From contig CAZIWJ010000073.1 in assembly GCA_964542855.1 (NCBI GenBank), positions 1-13,924 of the forward strand: a DNA stretch of 13,924 bases, given 5' to 3'. The notes below the pieces were generated by a model, which was not told where the DNA came from, searched no databases, and saw nothing but the letters and a program-made list of their open reading frames with translations. Made by a program: the position numbers and the translations under genes. Of this stretch, positions 7,038 to 13,924 are shown piece by piece (position 1 is the stretch's first letter; the number at the start of each line of letters is the position of its first letter). Source of the stretch: CAZIWJ01 sp964542855. Lineage in GTDB: Bacteria; Bacteroidota; Bacteroidia; Cytophagales; Cyclobacteriaceae.

Positions 7038-7064
7038 GAGAAAACCCCGCCGAAGCGGGGCTCC
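7037..7064. terminator. GC-rich hairpin after the thioesterase gene
   Basis: CCCCGC (7045-7050) and GCGGGG (7055-7060) form a 6-bp perfect stem with a CGAA tetraloop. Flanking GGAG (7037-7040) and CTCC (7061-7064) can add four more pairs across an AAAA bulge. It begins at the thioesterase stop codon, the expected place for a terminator. However, no T run follows on the + strand. Read on the minus strand the loop becomes UUCG closed by C-G and the stem is followed by TTTT, a textbook intrinsic terminator pointing left. Confidence 0.6.
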
Positions 7065-7217
7065 CAACTATCAACCTTAAACAAGCGCAAATCACCATTG
7101 CGCTTACTTATACTTCAACAACAACCGTACCCAAAAAGCGTGCAACGAAGTCAGGAACTCCTGTTCCCGGAATTAATTTTTACACAAGATTACCCAATCG
7201 CTCAACGTTGCATCAGT

Positions 7218-8522
7218 ATGACGTACAGGACTATCACTTTACTGTTATACATGATCACTGCATACGCAGTGCCCGAAGCCAATGCACAGGAACTAAATAA
7301 AATCATCACTTACTACGACTCGGCAAAGAATGTTCCAAAAGAAGAATACTTCGTAGCGGGCAACGACAGCACAGCCATTACCGGGAAATACCTGCGCTTT
7401 CATCGCGATGGAAGCGTAGCCGCCAGGGGAGAATTCATCGATGGCATGGCCCAGGGTAAATTCCGGGAATACTACCCGAATGGTGATTTGCAACGCATCC
7501 TTACCTTCAAAGATAACGCCAAAACCGGCCCTATGAAAGCTTACGACCAGGAAGGAAAGCTGGTTCAGGTAGGTAATTTTACAAACGATACCCTGCAGGG
7601 TAAAGTGGAAACGTATTTTAAAGATGGTAGCGTAAAAAGCCGAACCGACTTTAAAGATGGCATGCCCGATGGCAAAATTGAGTATTTTTATCCTTCCGGG
7701 GTGCTCCGGCAAATGATAACCTATAAATTAGGCAAGCAGAACGGGGAAAGTACCACTTACTACGAAAACGGTAAATTGAAAACCCAGGAATACTACACCG
7801 GCGGGCTGCTCGACGGGCCTTCTCGTACCTTCTTTCCCAACGGACAGCTGAATAGTGAAGCGAACTTTGCCAAAGGTAGCCAAACCGGTATGGCCAGGAG
7901 TTATAACCGAAGCGGGGCGCTGCTCCGGGAGGAGAATTTTAAAGATGGCTTCCGTAACGGGGTATCTAAAGCTTATGCCGCCAACGGGCAGGTACTTGCT
8001 GTTCGCCGGTATGCCAATGGAAAAAAAGTAGGACGGCACGAGTTTTTTACGGAAGAAGGAACGCTCCGAAAAACCGAAGAGTACCTGGGTGAAGGATTAA
8101 CCGTAACCACTTACCATGCTAACGGACAGGTGAAGGCACTGAAATATTACGATAAAAAAGAGCGCCCGGTAAATACCTGGCAAACTTTTTACCCAAATGG
8201 GCAAAAGCGGTCCGAAACGCCTTACACTGCAGGTAAGAAAAATGGCCGGGTAGTAGAATACTACCCGAATGGCCAGGTGAAGAGGGAAGTTACGGTTAAG
8301 CTCAACCGGAAATCACAACAGGAAAAGAAATATTACCAGAACGGTCAGCTTCAATCGGTAACTACCTACTATTTCGGACAGAAGCAGGGGCCTTACGAGG
8401 CTTACTTTCCCGATGGGCAATTGAAAGAACAGGGGGAATACCTGGGAAATGAAAAAACGGGTACCTGGAAAACCTATAACGAAAACGGCGAAGTAGTGGA
8501 AGAAAAAACCTACGAAAGCTAG
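7218..8522 (+). CDS. Exported YwqK/MORN-like repeat protein
   Basis: From the ATG at 7218 the protein has 434 residues. A TTG 120 bases upstream keeps the frame open, but the ATG gives a clean signal peptide (MTYRTITLLLYMITAYAVPEANA, cleaved before QE), so I use it. Residues about 56-434 are roughly 16 tandem copies of a 23-24-residue unit of the form G-x3-x-Y-[YF]-x-N-G-x-[LV]-x7-[YF]-x3-G (for example EYYPNGDLQ, TYYENGKLK, EYYPNGQVK). This is the repeat grouped under the 'YwqK family antitoxin' name and related to MORN repeats. Each unit forms a beta-hairpin and together they should make an elongated beta-sheet. B. subtilis YwqK neutralises the YwqJ toxin, but here no toxin gene is adjacent and the protein is exported, so a structural or binding role on the envelope is more likely. 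It meets the next gene tail to tail with two bases between. Confidence 0.88.
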   Translation: MTYRTITLLLYMITAYAVPEANAQELNKIITYYDSAKNVPKEEYFVAGNDSTAITGKYLRFHRDGSVAARGEFIDGMAQGKFREYYPNGDLQRILTFKDNAKTGPMKAYDQEGKLVQVGNFTNDTLQGKVETYFKDGSVKSRTDFKDGMPDGKIEYFYPSGVLRQMITYKLGKQNGESTTYYENGKLKTQEYYTGGLLDGPSRTFFPNGQLNSEANFAKGSQTGMARSYNRSGALLREENFKDGFRNGVSKAYAANGQVLAVRRYANGKKVGRHEFFTEEGTLRKTEEYLGEGLTVTTYHANGQVKALKYYDKKERPVNTWQTFYPNGQKRSETPYTAGKKNGRVVEYYPNGQVKREVTVKLNRKSQQEKKYYQNGQLQSVTTYYFGQKQGPYEAYFPDGQLKEQGEYLGNEKTGTWKTYNENGEVVEEKTYES

Positions 8523-8524
8523 TA

Positions 8525-11362
8525 TTAAAGACCTTGCATAAATTCGGTCAGGTTCACATCCTTACCCAGGTGCAACTTTTTACGTAAGCGGTACCGGCTA
8601 ATTTCCACGCCCCGTACGGAATTGTGTAGCAGGCTGGCTATTTCTTTTGTGTTCATACCCATGCGTAAAAAAGCGGCCAGTTTGGTTTCCAACGGGGTAA
8701 TGTTTGGATACTGCTCCTTCAGCCGTTTTAAAAATCCATTGTGTACATCATCAAAGTGCAGGGTGAAGTGTTCCCAGTCAGCTTCCACGTTTACATTGCG
8801 GTCAATGCTTTTAATTATCTGGTTAATTTCCGACCTGGCGTCGTGCCCGTTACCTAAAACAGCCTTTAAATCGCGTTTAATGTCAATGATAAATTCATTT
8901 TTATCGAGCAGGTGCATGGTGGTATTAGCCAGTTCGCGGTTCTTATGGTCTATTTCTGATTGCAGTTTCTCGTTTTTCAACTGGCTGATGGCAACTCTCG
9001 TACGTTCGCTGTTTTCTTCCAGTAAGTGTTCCCGCTTTTTTATTTCATTCTCTTTTTCCAGGGTTAATGAGGCGGTTTGCTGCTTGTGTTTTCTATCCTG
9101 TATAAATAAAACCAGGCCGATAGTAAACAGAACAACAAGCAGGTAAATCAGGTAGGCTACCGTGTTGGCGTACCAGGGTGGGCTGATGGTAATAGAGTAA
9201 GTTGCTACCTGGCTTTCCCGCCCAAGGGGAGTCCTGGCCTGGGCTTCAAAAGTATAACTACCAGGCGGTAGGTTAGTGTAAGTAGCCTCGTCTGCGGTTT
9301 CCCATTCCATCCAGGCTTCATCGTATCCTTCCAACCGGTAACGGTACTCCAGCGCATTACTGCTTTCGTAATAAGGGGAGGCAAACGTGAAATTAAAAGA
9401 ATGCTGATCATGACTAACCTTTACTTCGTGGTTACCAAACCCGTTATACAGTACTGAATCCTGAAGCCCGGTTAGCGATACCTGCCTGATGAAGCAATTG
9501 AATTCCGATGATGGTTTCCGTGTACGCACAGGATTGAAATGAATAAATCCTTCGTTGGCACCGATCACTACATCTTCAAGCCCCAGCGGGGTAATATTTT
9601 CAAACTCGTCAACCAGGAACTGGTTAACCGGGAGAAATACTTTTTCTTCTCTCACGTATTCCCCCAGGCTGTTCTTGCGTAGCAATCCGAGGGCACCATC
9701 GGCGATATAATAAATATTGCCCATCATATCTTGCTTCATATCGCTAACGTGTTTGCCCGGGCCTACTAAACGAGTAAAGGCAGTGTCTGTAATAAACTGA
9801 TCAGAAACAGGATTATACTGGTAAATTCCCTGCTCGGCAGCAAACAGCAGTTCATCATTTACCCGGAATACGTTTATTAGAATATTACTGGGGAAACCAT
9901 CTGCTGAATCGTACTGGTGCAATTCCTGTAGTTCTCCTTCCGGACTAAACGACAGGCGGTAAACGCCCTTGTACCCGTGGGTCATCCAAACGTCACCTGA
10001 ATTATTAAACTCAAACACGCGCGACGATTCATTAAAGCCTTCAATCATCCGGCTATCAGCCGGGTTATCCTCGTTAATCAGCGCAAACCCTTCGTAGGTA
10101 CCGCAAAGCCAGTAGGGAGAAACGGGCAACTGGTCGGCTTTCCAGGTACCCGTTCTATTGAACAGCGGTACCGCCTGCCCCCCCTGAACTTCAAAAAGGC
10201 CGCGGTGATGGGCAACCAGGAGTTGTTCATTTAATGTATTTAAATTATAGGCCTGCCCTTCCGTTCCGGGTACTTCTTCGTATCCTTTTTCCATGGCCCG
10301 GTAAAGGCCACTGCTAGTACCCAGGTAAACCTGTTCATTGTACCTGGCTGCTGTATACCCCTTTCCCGGCAGACTTACCTTTTCATTTATCAGTGAAAAA
10401 GGAGAATTCAGGATGATGTAATTAATCCCGTTGTTCAACCCCACCCAGAGGTTGTGAAACTGGTCTTCTTGTAAGCATAATACAGTTCGGCTGTTTAGCC
10501 CCCCTCCTTTGTTCAGGTGAATTTCTAGTTCCCCATTCTGATTGTATATATATAATCCTTCGTTTTGGGTACCCACGGCAAAGCGCCCGTCTGAAAGAGT
10601 AAGGCAGGTATTAATTCCACCAGGAATAGCAGATTTAGTTTGCCACTTACTCAGCTTGCCTTTAGCATCCAGTATGTACACTCCGCCTTTTTCTACAAAT
10701 AACAAAACACTGTCATCGCGGAAAGGGATGGCACTGATAACCGTCTTTCCCATTAAACGGGGATACTGGTTCAGCTTTTCCAGTCGCTTGCCGTTTAGTT
10801 GTAAAAACCCCTCTTCGTCTGAACTGGTGTAATACTTTCCATGGACCTGCAACAAAAAACCAATCGGGAAAGCAGGTTCCAGGGTATTCATGGAATGCCC
10901 GTCGTAAGAAAAAAGATACCGATTCGTGTTGAATAGTATGGTATCACCCTTTGGAATAATGCGCCATACATCATCAAAATTCCGGTACTTATCGGGAATA
11001 GCATCCAGTAAGGAAGTGAAAACCAGTTCGCCGCTGCTATCAGGAGAAAAATAACCCAGCTGGGCCTGGCCGCCCACGTAAATACGTGACGAATCAGCTG
11101 CGTAAACGGAACGTAGCTTGGTTGTGCTGGGTACTTCATGTTTGCGCCACCTGCTGCCGTCGTAAGCAAATAAACCGTAATTGTTCGCCACGTAAAGAAA
11201 CCCGCTTTCGTTCTGAGAAAAGTCCCAGTTCTGGGTTCCCCCTCCGAAGTTTACCAGGCTGTAAAACCGGGAAAATGGAATCTTGTCCAGTTCAATATCC
11301 TGTGCACTGGCTCCGGTGCCGAATAACAGGATTAAAATAAGTAAACCAAGAATATTTCGCAT
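8525..11362 (-). CDS. Membrane one-component sensor: beta-propeller, Y_Y_Y, LuxR-type HTH
   Basis: I place the start at 11362, giving 945 residues and a clear signal peptide (MRNILGLLILILLFGTGASA, cleaved before QD). An in-frame ATG at 11452 would add 30 residues ahead of it and is unlikely. Residues about 25-650 are a sensor beta-propeller with Reg_prop-type repeats (such as VLCLQEDQFHNLWVGLNNGI). About 657-730 is the Y_Y_Y domain (FASPYYESSNALEYRYRLEG, then NLPPGSYTFEAQA, ending PPWY). One membrane span follows (about 731-754). A charged coiled coil lies at about 755-830. Residues 888-945 are a LuxR/GerE-like helix-turn-helix (TKEIASLLHNSVRGVEISRYRLRKKL). There is no histidine kinase, phospho-acceptor or receiver domain, unlike the hybrid two-component sensors with the same periplasmic architecture. 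It likely senses a ligand in the periplasm and controls DNA from the membrane. It is divergent from a susC-like gene, its probable target. Confidence 0.92.
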   Translation of the reverse strand: MRNILGLLILILLFGTGASAQDIELDKIPFSRFYSLVNFGGGTQNWDFSQNESGFLYVANNYGLFAYDGSRWRKHEVPSTTKLRSVYAADSSRIYVGGQAQLGYFSPDSSGELVFTSLLDAIPDKYRNFDDVWRIIPKGDTILFNTNRYLFSYDGHSMNTLEPAFPIGFLLQVHGKYYTSSDEEGFLQLNGKRLEKLNQYPRLMGKTVISAIPFRDDSVLLFVEKGGVYILDAKGKLSKWQTKSAIPGGINTCLTLSDGRFAVGTQNEGLYIYNQNGELEIHLNKGGGLNSRTVLCLQEDQFHNLWVGLNNGINYIILNSPFSLINEKVSLPGKGYTAARYNEQVYLGTSSGLYRAMEKGYEEVPGTEGQAYNLNTLNEQLLVAHHRGLFEVQGGQAVPLFNRTGTWKADQLPVSPYWLCGTYEGFALINEDNPADSRMIEGFNESSRVFEFNNSGDVWMTHGYKGVYRLSFSPEGELQELHQYDSADGFPSNILINVFRVNDELLFAAEQGIYQYNPVSDQFITDTAFTRLVGPGKHVSDMKQDMMGNIYYIADGALGLLRKNSLGEYVREEKVFLPVNQFLVDEFENITPLGLEDVVIGANEGFIHFNPVRTRKPSSEFNCFIRQVSLTGLQDSVLYNGFGNHEVKVSHDQHSFNFTFASPYYESSNALEYRYRLEGYDEAWMEWETADEATYTNLPPGSYTFEAQARTPLGRESQVATYSITISPPWYANTVAYLIYLLVVLFTIGLVLFIQDRKHKQQTASLTLEKENEIKKREHLLEENSERTRVAISQLKNEKLQSEIDHKNRELANTTMHLLDKNEFIIDIKRDLKAVLGNGHDARSEINQIIKSIDRNVNVEADWEHFTLHFDDVHNGFLKRLKEQYPNITPLETKLAAFLRMGMNTKEIASLLHNSVRGVEISRYRLRKKLHLGKDVNLTEFMQGL

Positions 11363-11464
11363 GCTTGCCTGTACATAATAGAAGAAACCTGACGAAACAG
11401 GAAAAATAAAATGTGAAAGCATAAAACTGCCTCTGTTACCGAATTTAGGCATTTTTAAGCAATC

Positions 11465-11480
11465 ATGATGTAGTGTGTGA
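11465..11480. repeat. Direct repeat copy 1, candidate operator
   Basis: ATGATGTAGTGTGTGA. The first 12 bases match copy 2 at 11 of 12 positions. The copies start 31 bp apart, close to three helical turns, so they present the same face of the DNA. Such spacing is typical of paired sites for a dimeric regulator; the divergent LuxR-type sensor is the obvious candidate, by inference. Confidence 0.45.
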
Positions 11481-11495
11481 AAGAGTTTTTTGCTA

Positions 11496-11510
11496 ATGAC
11501 GTAGTGTTGA
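11496..11510. repeat. Direct repeat copy 2, candidate operator
   Basis: ATGACGTAGTGTTGA, the partner of the repeat at 11465-11480. It ends 11 bases upstream of the TATTTTTTG promoter-like element of the susC-like gene, a position suited to an activator. Confidence 0.45.
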
Positions 11511-11667
11511 TGTGGTTCGATATTTTTTGGGTACCCGGAATACCGTTAAATTGTTTACAAAATGAGTGATAAAAAGAAGGGTGTTATTAGTAATCTGTTA
11601 ATACCTTATGTTCAAAGTTTAGTAAACGTCTTCTTTAACCACGCGATGCACTTAAAATTCAAACCCT

Positions 11668-13924
11668 ATGCAATGTAAAATTTATCTGTTTTTGTTATCG
11701 CTGCTTGTGAGCAGCGCCGCATTCGGGCAAACGGTCAGAGGAACGGTTACCGATGCGGAAATTGGGGAAGGCCTTCCCGGGGTGAATATCCTGGTGAAAA
11801 ACTCAGCCGGGAAAGGAACCATTACCGACATGAATGGTAACTTTACGCTTTCCGACCTCAGTAGCCAGGATACCCTGGTCGTTTCTTATATCGGTTACGC
11901 TACCCAGGAGGTGCCGGTAGCCGGTAGGGATGAAATTAACATAGCCCTCCAGATCGATAACAAACAGCTCGACGAAATTGTGGTCATTGGTTTCGGAACC
12001 AGTACCAAAAAAGAGCTCACTGGTTCAGTAAGTAAATTAAGTGCCAAGAATATTAAAAATCTTAACCCCCGACGGGTGGAAGATGCCCTGCAGGGACAAA
12101 TTGCCGGGGTGCAGATTGCCGCCCAGTCTGGTTCGCCCGGTGGTGGACAAAGTATCCGCATTCGAGGGGTTTCAACTAACGGCGACGCCCGCCCTCTCAT
12201 TATTGTGGATGGTATCCAGTACGGTGACGACCTGAATACCATCGACCCCAATATCATTAAGAGTGTTAACGTACTCAAGGATGCTACCGCAGCCATTTAC
12301 GGGGTGCGTGCAGCTAACGGGGTAATTATTATTGAAACCAAAGACGGTTCAGGTATTGGTGAACCGGTTCTCACTATCGACTCATACTACGGTGTGCAGG
12401 AAACCGCCCGTAAATTGCCGCTTCTTAACGCTACGGAATATGCTTTACTGGTTAACGAATCCTTTGCCAATGGCGGGCAAATACCTCCATTTCAGAATGT
12501 AAACGGGCTGGGAGCAGGAACCGACTGGCAGGATGCCGTTTTTGAGCAGGCCCCGATCCAGAACCATTCCATCAACTACAGTGGAAATACAGATAAAACC
12601 AATTTTGCCATCGGGGGTGCTTTCTTCGATCAGGAAGGAATTGTGGGAGGAGAAAAGTCCCGCTTCAAACGCTTCAACGGTAACCTGAACCTGGGAACTG
12701 AACTTACCGATAAGCTAGATTTTAAAGCCAACTTCAACTACGTATTTACTGAGCGTGCTACCCTGTTGGAAAATACCCTGGGATCGGTACTTTTTAACGC
12801 TATTAACAACGCGCCATCCGACCCGATAAGAAATCCGGATGGATCGTACACGCAGGCCCCCGGCTTAGGCATTGAAATCATCAACCCGATTCAGCAAATT
12901 GATAATACGTTTAATGAAACTGATGTAAACCGCCTTTCCGGTGTACTGGGGCTGGACTATGAAGTAATTGAAGATTTAACCGTTTCTTCCAGTTTCAATT
13001 ACAATTACTCCAACCTCGTTGGTAAGTCGTTTACCCCTGAAATATCGTACGGAACCAGTAAGGTGTTCAATACGAACATCAGCTCGGTTTTTGAACAATT
13101 TCAGGAGAACTTCTTCTTCAACGTAGATAATGTCATTAATTACAGCCAGGAAATCGGGCCGAATAACTTCCAGTTTACCCTGGGAAATACCATCTACCAG
13201 AGTGTAGGTGAGCAACTGGGCGTAACAGGCTTTAGAATTCCAAACAATAATCTCGACTTCGCTGATATTTCACAGGCCGATTCCCTGAACAATAATAGCG
13301 CCGGCTCTTTCCAGTTCGATACCCGCCAGTTCTCTTATTTTGGCCGCGTGCAATACGACTATAACAGCCGGTACTTCGCTTCTGCACTCCTCAGAAGGGA
13401 TGCCTCCAGCATCTTCGCTCCCGAAAATCAGGTGGGCTGGTTCTACGCCTTCTCAGGAGGGTGGATTTTCTCCGACGAGAGCTTCTTCCCCAGTTCAGAT
13501 TTCTTCAACTTTGGTAAGTTTCGCGCCAGCTTCGGTTCGGTGGGTAACGACCGGGTGGCTGCCTTTGCTTTCCTTCCCCTGTTAAATGGAGAAGCCGAAG
13601 CCGTATTCGGCGGTGGAAATATCGTGCGGGGAGTTGCCCAGGGAAGAATACCAAACCGCGACCTGCAGTGGGAAACCAATACCCAGCTTAATATTGGGGC
13701 CGATTTGGGTTTCTTTGATGACGTAATTTCAGTTACTGCTGATTACTACATCAAAGATACCCGCGACCTGCTAATTGAAGTGCCGGTTTCAGGCCTTACC
13801 GGTGTAGGGGCCCCGGGCGGATTGCTGCCGCTGGCTAATGCCGGTTCGGTTCGTAACCGGGGGCTGGAACTGCAGCTGGCTTACAACCAGGAAGTGGTGG
13901 AGGGGCTCCAACTCGGGGTTACCT
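11668..13924 (+). CDS. SusC/RagA-family TonB-linked outer-membrane receptor (3' end missing)
   Basis: A TonB-dependent outer-membrane transporter that with a SusD-like lipoprotein imports oligosaccharides or other nutrients. The frame is open from the ATG at 11668 to the window end: 752 residues of an expected 1000 or so. A signal peptide (MQCKIYLFLLSLLVSSAAFG) is followed by a carboxypeptidase-regulatory-like domain (about 22-98: VRGTVTDAEIGEGLPGVNILV, then TDMNGNFTLSDL). LDEIVVIGFGTSTKKELTGSVS (101-122) is the SusC signature. The plug domain runs from about 135 to 227, with LQGQIAGVQI, IRIRGVSTNGDARPLIIVDGI and YGVRAANGVIIIETKDG. The rest is barrel: alternating aromatic strands with Asn/Gly turns. 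The substrate cannot be told from this part. The divergent sensor is its likely regulator, and a susD-like gene is expected just beyond the edge. No frameshift is seen. Confidence 0.95.
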   Translation, partial: MQCKIYLFLLSLLVSSAAFGQTVRGTVTDAEIGEGLPGVNILVKNSAGKGTITDMNGNFTLSDLSSQDTLVVSYIGYATQEVPVAGRDEINIALQIDNKQLDEIVVIGFGTSTKKELTGSVSKLSAKNIKNLNPRRVEDALQGQIAGVQIAAQSGSPGGGQSIRIRGVSTNGDARPLIIVDGIQYGDDLNTIDPNIIKSVNVLKDATAAIYGVRAANGVIIIETKDGSGIGEPVLTIDSYYGVQETARKLPLLNATEYALLVNESFANGGQIPPFQNVNGLGAGTDWQDAVFEQAPIQNHSINYSGNTDKTNFAIGGAFFDQEGIVGGEKSRFKRFNGNLNLGTELTDKLDFKANFNYVFTERATLLENTLGSVLFNAINNAPSDPIRNPDGSYTQAPGLGIEIINPIQQIDNTFNETDVNRLSGVLGLDYEVIEDLTVSSSFNYNYSNLVGKSFTPEISYGTSKVFNTNISSVFEQFQENFFFNVDNVINYSQEIGPNNFQFTLGNTIYQSVGEQLGVTGFRIPNNNLDFADISQADSLNNNSAGSFQFDTRQFSYFGRVQYDYNSRYFASALLRRDASSIFAPENQVGWFYAFSGGWIFSDESFFPSSDFFNFGKFRASFGSVGNDRVAAFAFLPLLNGEAEAVFGGGNIVRGVAQGRIPNRDLQWETNTQLNIGADLGFFDDVISVTADYYIKDTRDLLIEVPVSGLTGVGAPGGLLPLANAGSVRNRGLELQLAYNQEVVEGLQLGVT

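Larger units (their letters stand above)
11363..11667. promoter_or_regulatory. Divergent control region between sensor and susC-like gene
   Basis: This 305-base, AT-rich gap must hold the promoters of both divergent genes. For the sensor (minus strand), TATTTTTC (11401-11408) and TAAATTCG (11440-11447) each differ from TAnnTTTG by one base; neither has a clear -33 TTG. For the susC-like gene, TATTTTTTG (11521-11529) is the consensus with one extra T, about 140 bases ahead of the ATG. It runs into an 8-bp palindrome GGGTACCC (11529-11536). A pair of direct repeats lies in the middle and is listed separately. No small gene or RNA is evident. Confidence 0.55.

Noticed and set aside
7098..7217. 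TTG-initiated N-terminal extension of the YwqK-like protein
   Set aside because: The ATG at 7218 gives a clean signal peptide, whereas the extension has no conserved character and would bury it.
7218..8522. Toxin-antitoxin system based on the YwqK name
   Set aside because: No toxin-like gene is adjacent and the protein is predicted to be exported.
8525..11362. Full hybrid two-component system
   Set aside because: No histidine kinase, ATPase or receiver motif is visible between the membrane span and the helix-turn-helix.
11363..11452. 30-residue N-terminal extension of the sensor protein
   Set aside because: A start at 11452 would place residues ahead of a good signal peptide; the ATG at 11362 is preferred.
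1..13924. CRISPR arrays, insertion sequences, tRNA or rRNA genes
   Set aside because: No regularly spaced repeats, transposase-like frames, terminal inverted repeats or RNA gene signatures were seen.

Overview
The window looks like a chromosomal segment of a member of the Bacteroidota, most likely a Cytophagales-type marine or soil bacterium. The reasons are a SusC/RagA-type TonB-linked outer-membrane protein, a membrane-tethered sensor with Reg_prop and Y_Y_Y domains, an exported YwqK-like repeat protein, start codons mostly without Shine-Dalgarno sequences, and a TAnnTTTG-type promoter element. The genus cannot be fixed from the sequence alone. All genes appear intact except the last, which runs off the right edge.

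Region 1 (1-422) has no recognisable gene. It holds a small tandem repeat and a perfect 7-bp inverted repeat just ahead of rpiB. Region 2 (423-4621) is a compact same-strand cluster, rpiB-gnd-zwf-pgl. It encodes the whole oxidative pentose phosphate route from glucose 6-phosphate to ribulose 5-phosphate, plus isomerisation to ribose 5-phosphate; zwf and pgl overlap by one base. It is followed by yaaA (4680-5441), a peroxide-stress protein, which fits a theme of NADPH supply and oxidative defence.

Region 3 (5550-8522) continues on the + strand. It contains an unrecognised soluble protein of 204 residues, a small exported protein with a Cna-B/carboxypeptidase-regulatory-like fold one base ahead of a hotdog thioesterase, a GC-rich hairpin, and an exported protein made of about 16 YwqK/MORN-like repeats.

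Region 4 (8525-13924) holds a divergent pair. On the minus strand is a 945-residue membrane sensor: signal peptide, beta-propeller, Y_Y_Y domain, one membrane span, coiled coil and LuxR-type helix-turn-helix, with no histidine kinase. On the plus strand is a susC-like receptor gene cut by the window end. They are separated by about 305 bp with a pair of direct repeats spaced 31 bp apart. This arrangement suggests the left border of a nutrient (probably glycan) uptake locus controlled by the adjacent one-component sensor. I saw no mobile element, CRISPR array, tRNA or rRNA. The most useful leads are the kinase-less sensor/SusC pair with its candidate operator, the unusual hairpins, the Shine-Dalgarno sequence abutting a start codon, and two small genes of unknown role.
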